Of a stretch of DNA of 64,000 nucleotides, positions 8,737-17,238 are shown one piece after another. The translations under genes were made by a program, and so were the position numbers. The stretch's first letter is position 1. Every line of letters begins with the position of its first letter. The DNA is from Pseudobutyrivibrio sp. ACV-2 (GTDB taxonomy: Bacteria > Bacillota > Clostridia > Lachnospirales > Lachnospiraceae): the NCBI RefSeq assembly GCF_900107545.1, contig NZ_FNQZ01000002.1, forward strand, positions 372,001 to 436,000. The letters are read 5' to 3'. A model generated the notes under the pieces. It was not told the DNA's origin, did not search any database, and worked only from the letters and a program-made list of their open reading frames with translations.

Positions 8737-9325
8737 CAACACACACCTCCTCAAAATCTATATCAAAATAACTCTTCATATTTTCTAATGCCAGTATCTG
8801 TGCTTCACACTCATTATATCCCCTGGAAAAATAATCAGCAACCTTAATCTCATAATACTGAGGGTTGATATATTCACCTGCCGAATAAAAATATACAGCG
8901 CCATTATGGCAAATAACTAACCCTGCAAAGTATTCATTAGTATAGTTTGTATTAAAATCATCTATACTTGGAGGAAAACTACTTGGATGCGTGTGTACCG
9001 TTAACAAAAAACTATATTGATCCTTTTTATATTTCCTAATTGTTGAGATAGTCTTTCTAGAATACTCAATTCTACCGTCTATAGCAGCATCTGTTTCCTC
9101 AGCAACAATTTGGCATTTTCCAACATCAAGCCAGAACATATCCTCTCTATGTGTTCCGGTTCTGTGTATCAGCATACGTTTTGCTAAATCATATATCAAT
9201 CTGTTCAATGCTGGATTATCTGAAATAGTATCAAACTTTCTCCTGTAATCACTACTATCAATATATGATTTATTAATCTGAGTTTCTTTATTCCTCCCTA
9301 ATCTCTGTTCTTCTTTTTCTAACAC
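8711..9325 (-). CDS. JAB/JAMM-type (MPN) metallopeptidase-like protein
   Basis: A 204-residue protein starting at a GTG with AGG about 8 bases upstream. HTHPSSFPPSIDDF at residues 111-124 gives the His-x-His-Pro...Ser-x-x-Asp pattern of JAMM zinc proteases, though the gap before Ser is about one residue shorter than in many members. The catalytic Glu is probably in the segment near EETDAAIDG. Known JAMM proteins cleave isopeptide bonds or C-terminal tails. No signal peptide is seen, so it is cytosolic. It is coupled to the 60-residue gene and followed by an XRE regulator and fic, a context typical of accessory or defence islets. The defence role is inferred. Confidence 0.7.
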   Translation of the reverse strand: MLEKEEQRLGRNKETQINKSYIDSSDYRRKFDTISDNPALNRLIYDLAKRMLIHRTGTHREDMFWLDVGKCQIVAEETDAAIDGRIEYSRKTISTIRKYKKDQYSFLLTVHTHPSSFPPSIDDFNTNYTNEYFAGLVICHNGAVYFYSAGEYINPQYYEIKVADYFSRGYNECEAQILALENMKSYFDIDFEEVCVDDNGKRYI

Positions 9326-9457
9326 TTTTTAAACCTACTTCTAAAATCAAGTAGATTTATTGTAATTCGCTATAGCGTATTTGTCAATTATAAAATTTTC
9401 CTGCCTGATACAATACCCTTGTGTATAGAAACCATTCTACATAGCAAATCTTGTTTA

Positions 9458-10708
9458 TCATTGTATATATGATACCAACACTTCTATACTTAAACCTTCC
9501 CTTATTTCGAAGATTTTTTCTTCATTCACTCCAGCAGACATTAGCTGGCGCTTTAACTCTGGCGTACTTTTTCGACCGGTGATAATATATCTGTAATCCG
9601 TATTTACGTTTTTCATGTCTGGCTTTTGGACTATATAGCCTAATAAGTTTTGCCCTACTATGGCAGGGTTGTTGTCTACTACTTTTTTTATAGCTTTGAC
9701 ACCAAGGATTTTTTGAGCTAAAAGTACCTCCTGTCCTATGCCTGCCGCACCCCACAGAATGCAATTAGTTTCATTTTTAAGAATTTGAAGCAGACTAGGT
9801 AATCTATCTATTGCTTCTTCTACTAACTTCAGACTGTTTAAATCAACGATGCCTTCTTCTACTGCCTGCAAAAATTTCTGTCTAGGTACAGAATGAAGTC
9901 GCTTGGCATTCCATAAATATGAACCCTTTTTTACCAATTCATAAAATTCTACTGCATCCGGTGTTTCTAAACTCCTGGTTTTCAACTCATTTCTAAGCCA
10001 GTCAAATTCTTCCTTGATACACAAGTACTTGCTGTCATCTTTGGTTGATGATTTTACATTGTCCACCCTGTACAGGTAAATAGGCTTTTGAGAGAATTTT
10101 ATTTTCTGTGCATAAAGCGCGCATAATACACTAAAACCTACATCCTGATAAGATGCTCCTGGGCTTTCGTTGCAGATAATGTGATTGTCTGTGAGGAATT
10201 GTTTTCTGTAGAGACCAGTCCAAATATGGGTGTAGGCATTTATCCTGTATTGCGGTTCATGATTTATCTCTATGATTCTTTCATGATCTTCTGCAGGAAC
10301 CAAAGAGCAAGGCAATAATATCCGCTGAGTGCCTTCTCTGAGGAACATTGTAAAGCTTCCTTTTACATAATCGACTTCTGGCTCCATAGCTGTGATAAGC
10401 TCTTGTAAAAAGCCAGGGTCATATTCATCATCTGATTCTAGAATAGCTATATATTCACCAACAGCTGCTGCAATACCCACATTTATCTTATGACCATAGC
10501 TAGAATTTGAATCTGCAATTATTCTAATACGCTGATCCAATTCAGCATAGCTTTCTAGCATAGTAAGTGAATCATCATCTCCACTTACTATAAAAATGGC
10601 CTCAAAATCAGCAAAAGACTGCACATTTAGGCAGTCTTTTATCCTTGGAATATATTTAGCTGAATTATGAATTGTTATGATGATTGAAATAGTAGTTTTT
10701 CTGTTCAT
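9458..10708 (-). CDS. GT2 glycosyltransferase with C-terminal Rossmann-like module
   Basis: Residues 1-220 are a GT-A fold family 2 transferase: ISIIITIHNSAKYIPRIKD at the start, then NVGIAAAVGEYIAILESDDE, where ESDDE supplies the Asp-rich metal site. Residues 225-305 are helical linker. Residues about 308-400 are the island's module (CILWGAAGIGQEVLLA, VDNNPAIVGQ, YIITGRKSTPELKRQLM). Known GT2 enzymes add one sugar from a nucleotide sugar to a lipid-linked or polymer acceptor at the inner membrane face; no membrane helix is present. Donor and acceptor cannot be assigned. First gene of the polysaccharide island on its downstream side. Confidence 0.88.
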   Translation of the reverse strand: MNRKTTISIIITIHNSAKYIPRIKDCLNVQSFADFEAIFIVSGDDDSLTMLESYAELDQRIRIIADSNSSYGHKINVGIAAAVGEYIAILESDDEYDPGFLQELITAMEPEVDYVKGSFTMFLREGTQRILLPCSLVPAEDHERIIEINHEPQYRINAYTHIWTGLYRKQFLTDNHIICNESPGASYQDVGFSVLCALYAQKIKFSQKPIYLYRVDNVKSSTKDDSKYLCIKEEFDWLRNELKTRSLETPDAVEFYELVKKGSYLWNAKRLHSVPRQKFLQAVEEGIVDLNSLKLVEEAIDRLPSLLQILKNETNCILWGAAGIGQEVLLAQKILGVKAIKKVVDNNPAIVGQNLLGYIVQKPDMKNVNTDYRYIITGRKSTPELKRQLMSAGVNEEKIFEIREGLSIEVLVSYIQ

Positions 10709-10761
10709 GATTTCTCTCTATGAGGCATAAATGTCAAATCCCCTAATAAAATCGCCAACTA

Positions 10762-11440
10762 TTAAAATTGGGGAATAATTATATTGGTAAATCCTAAATC
10801 AGTTGCATTTTTATATAATTCGTCACAATACTTTGTCGATGATATAATGACAACTACATTTTTCTTCATAGGTATCCAGTCACTTATCACAGCCTCGTTG
10901 GAGTTCTCGGATTGAGTTACAACAAATGTGTAATTACTAATTCCTCTTTCTACAAGTAGTTCTTCGACAGCTTCTCCAACTTTACCTCTTCCATATATCA
11001 AAACTCTATTGCTATTTCTAATTATATCCATCTGGCTTTTTGAAAATTTATATGGGAAATAACCTTTGTAGAAACCCGCCTGAATCAGAGGTAATACATG
11101 CTCAGTTTGTATATATTTATACCTATAATCATCTGGGAAGCAATCAATGTCTTTGTATCTACTATATAAAGCATTTGCCAAAGACTTTAAATATGTAAGT
11201 ATCTCATCTCTTAAAGAATAACTAGGCTCATCATCCAATTCGAACGGGATGTGCTAACAAATAATCTTTTCTCTCAGAGTCATCCCCATATCTCTTAGAT
11301 ACTGCAAACCCCAAGAAATTTATATCTTCAGAATTATTTAATTCTTTCGCCACTATCTTTCCTTTATTTCCAATTCCAAACACTATCACTGGTTTCCCGT
11401 TTTTAAATAAACTAGTATCATTAATTAATCTTTCTTAGGA
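10762..11440 (-). pseudogene. Frameshifted protein with two Rossmann-like modules
   Basis: Two overlapping frames make one broken gene. The upstream frame (about 11440 to 11231) encodes KPVIVFGIGNKGKIVAKEL, a typical module start, and then reaches two stops. The downstream frame (11238 to 10762) carries SLRDEILTYLKSLANALY and a second module (RVLIYGRGKVGEAVEELL ... VVVIISSTKYCDELYK). A one-base insertion near 11240-11265 would explain the shift. The downstream part has only a TTG start without a good ribosome site. Either the gene is decaying or the base is a sequencing error. It lies beside another frameshifted gene, which favours decay. Confidence 0.7.
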
Positions 11441-12149
11441 ATAAGTCCTCCGCATACTTTATAAACTTTTTCATCATATTCTAGTAATCTTTTTTCTATT
11501 TCATTACTATCAGTCCTGTTCATAAAATCTAATGTTTTCATATAAATACGATTTATATATTGAATAATAGATTTAGGCAATTTACTCTCATTATCATAAT
11601 GCACTAGCATCAACAGCTCATATATATTTATCCAACCTGCAACACAAAAATCACTTAACTTCTTGAATGTCACCGAATTACTATTTTTATAATAACTATA
11701 TCCGTAGCGTTGAGTATAATACTTTACCCTTTCTGCATTTATTAATACTTTTAATGAAAAAAGCGCATCTTCATTTATATAACCTTCTCCAAAACGAATA
11801 TTATTCTTGTTAAGATAATCCCTATTGATGATATATAAACAAGAAGATTCTCTGATTGTCCCCTTTTTAACTATTATTTCAAATAATTCTTTCCCAGGCA
11901 TATAATCATCGATTGCTTCATCCAACATTGATGAATTTGTCCTGTTAGCATTAGTAATTCTAATGCTGTCAAAAACTGCTACATCTATTTTCTTTTCAAG
12001 CGCTTCATCTATAATCTCATTCCAATTAATATCATTAATTTCATCATCGGCATCAACAAACTGAATAAATACCCCTTTTGCCACACTTATGCTCTATTAC
12101 GAGAATAGCTGTTGACCGCTCCGTTTATTTCATGTATTGCTTTTGCCAT
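11425..12149 (-). pseudogene. Truncated, frameshifted GT2-like glycosyltransferase
   Basis: The intact part (from a GTG at 12084) begins right at GVFIQFVDADDEIN, the metal-binding core of GT2 enzymes, so the nucleotide-binding N-terminus is missing. Just upstream, the other frame from an ATG at 12149 reads EINGAVNSYSRNR, which matches the segment before that core (serine-Arg-Asn motif). Restoring one base near 12093 joins them as SYSRNRSISVAKGVFIQF. The first 60 or so residues are absent altogether: the ATG sits 15 bases after the preceding stop. I conclude a 5' deletion plus a one-base deletion. The C-terminal 150 residues are otherwise intact. Confidence 0.8.
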
Positions 12150-12163
12150 AATAATTGTTTATT

Positions 12164-13036
12164 TTATCTCAATATAACTGATTTGCTACCATGTAATAAC
12201 AACTGAATAATATCAATTTCTGGATTCTTGCCCCATGCAACGCTACTCACAGTTTTATAGTATTCTTCATCTGCTTTTCTTTTTAAATAAATACTATCGT
12301 TCTTCTCCGTATTTAATGAAGTAAAACATACTTTTTTCTTATATGGTAGCTCATAAAATTTTCTTATTATATCTTCATTATTTGTGTACATAGTCACAAA
12401 TAAGTTATTCCATTCTATTCTCTTTTTTCTCTTATTCCAGCAAAAAAGTGCCTGTTCATAGCTACTATAATGATTAAAAAATAGCTTTATATCGTCACAT
12501 AAACACACTGGATAATTAATATCTAAATCTTTATTATATAAATATTCAATCACTTCAAGATTTGTTTCTATATAATGTTTGGGCTCACCTAAAAACTTAA
12601 TATAATCACCTTCTTCTAAAAACATATTAATAAAAGGCGATTTAAACTCTAGTCCCAGTCTATGATAAACTATCCCTCCCCAACAATTCATTGAAAAAAT
12701 CGAAGGGACATTATTTATCAATTTTTTCAAATCATCAAATTTCAAATCTGGATATCTTAATACAGGATAAAAAATTATTTTTCTTTCTGGAAAGCCAACT
12801 TTGATAGCCTCATTTTTTATTTCAGTCACTGATTTTGCCATAATAATAACCAAATCATAGTCTTCCGCATTAATATCCATTTTGTTAATATACTTGTATC
12901 CATAAAAAGTGACTGCATCTTCATTTCCAGTAATGGCTATAACTTTTATGTCTCCTTTTGTTTCAAAATACTTTATTAAATTAATATTCTCTATCAGAAT
13001 TTTTCCCATTCCCCATAGCAAACATTTATACATCAT
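12164..13036 (-). CDS. DUF1919-type exopolysaccharide protein with N-terminal Rossmann-like module
   Basis: Residues 1-95 are a divergent copy of the island's module (CLLWGMGKILIENINL ... YDLVIIMAKSVTEIKNEAIK). Residues about 108-290 match the DUF1919 pattern known from exopolysaccharide loci: FSMNCWGGIVYHRLGLEF, SPFINMFLEEGDYIKFL, YPVCLCDDIKLFFNHYSS and WNKRKKRIEWNNLFV. The activity of DUF1919 is, to my knowledge, not established. It abuts the upstream GT2 gene, whose last codons (GGTGGAG) form its ribosome site, so the two are translationally coupled. A role in adding or transferring a substituent to the same glycan is likely. Confidence 0.85.
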   Translation of the reverse strand: MMYKCLLWGMGKILIENINLIKYFETKGDIKVIAITGNEDAVTFYGYKYINKMDINAEDYDLVIIMAKSVTEIKNEAIKVGFPERKIIFYPVLRYPDLKFDDLKKLINNVPSIFSMNCWGGIVYHRLGLEFKSPFINMFLEEGDYIKFLGEPKHYIETNLEVIEYLYNKDLDINYPVCLCDDIKLFFNHYSSYEQALFCWNKRKKRIEWNNLFVTMYTNNEDIIRKFYELPYKKKVCFTSLNTEKNDSIYLKRKADEEYYKTVSSVAWGKNPEIDIIQLLLHGSKSVILR

Positions 13037-14254
13037 CTATTCTCCACCTAAAAAAAAATCTTTATAATAATTATATGGCTTCTCCCATATTACTTTTTCA
13101 TCATCAATTCCAATCGTTTTCAATTGATTCCACATTTCATCTGCTTGCATTTTGCTATCAACTGAACAAACTATATAGTCATAATCGATTTTCATTAACT
13201 CATTCATATCCAGAGGTTGTACACCTTCATATGTACACCTCTCTTTATTATCTAAATACCCTAATACCTGACACTTGTTATTTTCTTTCAATATTTTTAT
13301 ATATGATTTACCTACATTTCCTAATCCAAATATTATAATGCGCTTATTATAAATTTGATCAATCATTTCACACGAGTACATCGGTAGTAAAGCACAATCA
13401 GAAAAACCCATTTTTACTCCAGCAGAAACAAGTTCATAGGATATTCTTCTCTGCAATTGTATAAGCATAGAAACATTATTAAATTTTTCTATTTCATGCT
13501 TAATGTTTCGGTACAATATCGCTCTTTCAGCTATATAGTTTTCATTACTTTTTTGTGACATACCATTGGTATTAATGACATAATTATAGAAAGCCCTATG
13601 GGATATACAAATACTAGCGCTATTCAATATTGCTAATATATTAAAATAAAAGTCTTCTTCATCTAATATAACTTCCTGTAATTTGTTGAATATATTTTTT
13701 ACTACATCGCTTCTGTACAGTTTATTCACCATGTTATTTGTTATCCCACCTATTACTTTTCCACCGCTATAGTGCGAATATATAATCAAATTATTTTGTA
13801 AATAATCATCATTTACTCTATAAACCCCCTCTGCTAAATTGTCATTCCAAATTTCTATTTGATTAGTGTTTGAATTAACTCGTTTTATTGATGATGATAC
13901 TATATCATTATTTTCGATCATCAATATCAGATTTTCATACATATTACAATCTATCCAGTCATCTGCATCTACAAATCCGATATACTCACCTTTTACATTT
14001 TTTATCCCTTCATTTCTAGCAGATTGTTGCCCACCATTCTCTTTATTAATTATTCTTATTCTACTATCACAAGCAGCTAATTCTGTACATTTCTCTAATG
14101 TTGAATCTGTAGAGCCATCGTTCACCAGTATTATTTCAATATTCTTATATGTTTGATTTACAATACTATTTACACATTTTTCTATTGAACTCTCAGCGTT
14201 ATACATTGGAACAATAACGCTTATCATTTTTATGCTACTCTTAACATCCATCAT
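13037..14254 (-). CDS. GT2 glycosyltransferase with C-terminal Rossmann-like module
   Basis: All hallmarks of a family 2 GT-A enzyme are present in residues 10-110: ISVIVPMYNAESSIEKCV, ILVNDGSTDSTLEKC, QSARNEGIKNVKGEYIGF and VDADDWID. Residues 110-300 are the acceptor-side helical part. Residues about 300-395 are the recurring module (RIIIFGLGNVGKSYIKIL, GYLDNKERC, YDYIVCSVDSKMQADEM). No membrane helix. AAAGGACATT precedes the tandem ATG. It is coupled directly to the DUF1919 gene. The transferred sugar cannot be predicted. Confidence 0.92.
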   Translation of the reverse strand: MMDVKSSIKMISVIVPMYNAESSIEKCVNSIVNQTYKNIEIILVNDGSTDSTLEKCTELAACDSRIRIINKENGGQQSARNEGIKNVKGEYIGFVDADDWIDCNMYENLILMIENNDIVSSSIKRVNSNTNQIEIWNDNLAEGVYRVNDDYLQNNLIIYSHYSGGKVIGGITNNMVNKLYRSDVVKNIFNKLQEVILDEEDFYFNILAILNSASICISHRAFYNYVINTNGMSQKSNENYIAERAILYRNIKHEIEKFNNVSMLIQLQRRISYELVSAGVKMGFSDCALLPMYSCEMIDQIYNKRIIIFGLGNVGKSYIKILKENNKCQVLGYLDNKERCTYEGVQPLDMNELMKIDYDYIVCSVDSKMQADEMWNQLKTIGIDDEKVIWEKPYNYYKDFFLGGE

Positions 14255-14312
14255 AATGTCCTTTACTGATAATTTTACGATTGATACTATTTCAACATAG
14301 CGAATTTATTTT

Positions 14313-15389
14313 TTAAGCCATTTGATTATTTACCGCATACAACACCGTATCCAACATATCCATTGAATAATGCCTTACATAAAAATAATACTCTGGATTA
14401 TACTCCAACAATAGTTCAGGTATTGTCCAAATATCCTCTAACTTATGATACAAACATATAGCCAGTTTAGGCTTTTGCTCGGTTATTATTCGCTTTGCTC
14501 CTTTAATGGCTTCCAGTTCAGAGCCCTCAATATCCATCTTAATAAATGTCACTCTTTCATCTGGCAAATAACTATCTAGCGATGTTACTGGAATATCTAC
14601 CCATTTTTCATCCGAGTAATCTATTCCTTTTAAGCCACTTAAGTTTTGCTCAGTTGCAATATCACTATCGGGTCTATCAAAGAACCTTAAAGTATCTGGC
14701 TTACTCCACAAGCCCTTCTTTATCCATTCACAATTATCCAAGTGCTCAACATTTTTGTAAAAACGATTGTAATAGTCTATAGATGGCTCAAACATATATA
14801 TTTTCTTATATTTGTTATGAGACCACTTCACAAAATCTAAAGTTGTACCTCCATCATAGACTCCTGCATCTACAAACACTTCATTATCATCGTGCCATAT
14901 AAAGGTTTCAAAATATTCATTGACCTCATTATCATATATCTCACCTAAGGCAATAATCTTTGACGCATCAACACCTCTTTTTAATAATAAATTTTTTACC
15001 TCGGCATACCCTTTCTTTATTGAAACAATAAAAAGAACGTTGTTTACACTGTTCGTCAATTCATCTATAGAATAAATCTTTTTTCCACAGTAATACTCCC
15101 CCGCTTTATAGGAATCAACAAATCCCTCTACCGATGCCAAGTCTTTTATTGCGTGGTATAACTTGTCACCCCAAATTCCTGCGCCATAAATATATACAGG
15201 TAGATTCTTGTTATCATTCAACCATGGAAGAACATTTCGCAAATAAGAACCGCTGCAAACTATATCGTTTAGATATTGCACATCCCCAGTCAAATTGTAC
15301 TTTAAACGATTAACGTATAATCTTTTAGATTCTTCATCCAACAGGTGCTCGTATATTTTGTTTGTTTTTTCAATAAAATCTGTATTCAT
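14313..15389 (-). CDS. FkbM-family methyltransferase with N-terminal Rossmann-like module
   Basis: The ATG at 15389 has AAAAGGG at good spacing; the frame also opens from a TTG at 15416. Residues about 45-150 hold the module (LPVYIYGAGIWGDKLYHAI ... VLFIVSIKKGYAEVKNLLL). Residues 155-358 match FkbM SAM-dependent O-methyltransferases: VFVDAGVYDGGTTLDF (SAM site), IYMFEPSIDYY, and FIKMDIEGSELEAIKGAK. Such enzymes commonly methylate sugar hydroxyls in antibiotics or glycans. The radical SAM gene ends just upstream with a 20-base gap to this start. I infer O-methylation of the surface glycan. Confidence 0.9.
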   Translation of the reverse strand: MNTDFIEKTNKIYEHLLDEESKRLYVNRLKYNLTGDVQYLNDIVCSGSYLRNVLPWLNDNKNLPVYIYGAGIWGDKLYHAIKDLASVEGFVDSYKAGEYYCGKKIYSIDELTNSVNNVLFIVSIKKGYAEVKNLLLKRGVDASKIIALGEIYDNEVNEYFETFIWHDDNEVFVDAGVYDGGTTLDFVKWSHNKYKKIYMFEPSIDYYNRFYKNVEHLDNCEWIKKGLWSKPDTLRFFDRPDSDIATEQNLSGLKGIDYSDEKWVDIPVTSLDSYLPDERVTFIKMDIEGSELEAIKGAKRIITEQKPKLAICLYHKLEDIWTIPELLLEYNPEYYFYVRHYSMDMLDTVLYAVNNQMA

Positions 15390-15408
15390 ACACATATCCC
15401 TTTTAACA

Positions 15409-17085
15409 CTATTCAAAAAGTCCTGTTACTTTTCTCTCTAATTCCCACCGATAATAATTCTCTTTACTACCTTTCTCAACATTCATTCTTCCATACTGAA
15501 TAGTTCCCAAATCCACGATTTTCTCTTGCATTATCGGTAGTGACAATATCTCTTTTAATTCTTTTTTAGGAGTAACTCCATCAGATTCCATCATACTAAC
15601 CTGCGCAAATTCCTCCTCCGAATACGTACCCCAATTTAAGATTTTAGTAAAGAAAACCTCATCCACTCCCAATTCAAGTCCCCATTTTACAAAGCCTGGC
15701 ATCTCCTTGTAATTCATAGCTTGAACCACAAAGTTTAACCGCATATACGATAATTCACCATTTTTTCGGAGTGAAGCTGCATATTCCATATTCTTTTTCA
15801 GAATATCAAAATTTCCTCCTCTTCGAATCGCTTCATACGTTGATTTCGTAGCTGCATCAATTGATATTGTTATCATTATTTTTGCTGATGTAGTTTCACG
15901 CAGCATTCTCCAATTTTTCTCATTAAAGAGAAGTCCATTTGAAAGAAGTCTTATCCATTTTGTATCTTTATTTGCCTTGCATGTCAAAAGATTTCGGTAT
16001 TGCTTACTCATTAGAGTTTCACCATTACCTGCAGAAATATAGAACTCACAATCTGGCAATAATTCTTCTTTTATCTTATTGCTAATAATATCTAACTTTT
16101 CCTGTTCTTCTTCACATGCCACCTTATAGCTATCTCGGCAAGTAATACACTTAAGATTACATGTCTCATCGAATCCTACAGCTACTGTTGTGGGACTAGC
16201 TTCCATTTTTTTATATGGAGAAGACAAGTCTGTCCCCGCTTTATTATAAGTTCCAATAAAAAATGGACACATATCTTTTCTACAAAAACTATATGTCTTA
16301 TTCACATTTGAAAGGCACATAATTTTATGAATTGAAGAACTCCAAAGTTCTCCAGCCGACTTATTCAACAGACTACCCAAAGAATGATATATAAATGTTG
16401 AGCAACAACAGATACTATTCCCATCTGTACCAACTTCCATATGATTTAACATTGTTCTGCAACCCAAATCATAGCAACTCTTGTCAAATATCGTCCGCTT
16501 TAATAATTCCGAAGGCAAAGCGATATACTCTTCGTCAGTGCAATAATCCTCCCAGTGTTTAAACCCCCACTGCTGAAGCTGCTGTATTATTTCCTGATTC
16601 TTTCTTATGGCAACTATGATAAAGTGCTTGCTGCATAAATCGATATCTGGTTTTAGTATCTCTACCTCATTAAATTTCTTACCATATTTATATGTATCAA
16701 CATAGCACTGTGGTTTTATTGTCTTGTCCCATTCAAGGAGCTTACCCGCTGCTATTCCTGTTCCCCAGATTAGAATTGGTTTGTTGTTGGAATTAATCCT
16801 ATCTGAATTGAGTTGCTCAAAAAAGGTGTCTTCCGCCGTATAATCACATGAACTCAATCCCAGTTCATTAAGAACTTTTATCTTATCTTTTTTATCGAAA
16901 TCACATACAATTAGCTTATTAAACTCACCTTTATGAGGTATGATGTCTTTCGATGAATAAACTGGTGCTCCTAGAAATCTACTCTCTACATACTCATCAT
17001 CGAAAAAGCACACTATTTCTAGATTGTCAAATATATACAAGAAATCTTTGCTGACTCTGTTTACACCATAAATAGCATACTTCAT
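15409..17085 (-). CDS. Radical SAM protein with two N-terminal Rossmann-like modules and a SPASM-like segment ahead of the radical SAM core
   Basis: The ATG at 17085 follows GTGGGGTGG; the frame opens five codons earlier. Residues 1-85 and 95-185 are two successive modules (YAIYGVNRVSKDFLYIF; PILIWGTGIAAGKLLEW). Residues about 205-285 are cysteine-rich (NSICCCSTFIYHSLGSLL, AGELWSSSI, then CRKDMCPFF), which resembles a SPASM/twitch domain. The radical SAM motif CNLKCITC follows at about residue 308, with ISAGNGETLMSKQYR as the glycine-rich segment. So the accessory cluster domain comes before the core, opposite to the usual order. Reaction unknown; known relatives modify peptides or sugars. 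Context suggests glycan modification. Confidence 0.85.
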   Translation of the reverse strand: MKYAIYGVNRVSKDFLYIFDNLEIVCFFDDEYVESRFLGAPVYSSKDIIPHKGEFNKLIVCDFDKKDKIKVLNELGLSSCDYTAEDTFFEQLNSDRINSNNKPILIWGTGIAAGKLLEWDKTIKPQCYVDTYKYGKKFNEVEILKPDIDLCSKHFIIVAIRKNQEIIQQLQQWGFKHWEDYCTDEEYIALPSELLKRTIFDKSCYDLGCRTMLNHMEVGTDGNSICCCSTFIYHSLGSLLNKSAGELWSSSIHKIMCLSNVNKTYSFCRKDMCPFFIGTYNKAGTDLSSPYKKMEASPTTVAVGFDETCNLKCITCRDSYKVACEEEQEKLDIISNKIKEELLPDCEFYISAGNGETLMSKQYRNLLTCKANKDTKWIRLLSNGLLFNEKNWRMLRETTSAKIMITISIDAATKSTYEAIRRGGNFDILKKNMEYAASLRKNGELSYMRLNFVVQAMNYKEMPGFVKWGLELGVDEVFFTKILNWGTYSEEEFAQVSMMESDGVTPKKELKEILSLPIMQEKIVDLGTIQYGRMNVEKGSKENYYRWELERKVTGLFE

Positions 17086-17192
17086 CGTTCCACCCCACAA
17101 ACTTGTTGCTACTATTTTACTCTATTTTGTCAAAATATACTCTATCATTCACAGAATGTTGAGAATTTTCGCAAAATTCATCATCATAAAGA

Positions 17193-17221
17193 ATTAGCGG
17201 TAGTTTTTGCTACCGCCAATT
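17193..17221 (-). terminator. Hairpin downstream of the WbsX-like gene
   Basis: GGCGGTAG and CTACCGC form a 7-bp GC-rich stem with a short A-rich loop, 18 bases after the stop codon. The T-run on the minus strand is poor, so termination may be partial. Confidence 0.5.
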
Positions 17222-17238
17222 TTCCATTTACACTATCA

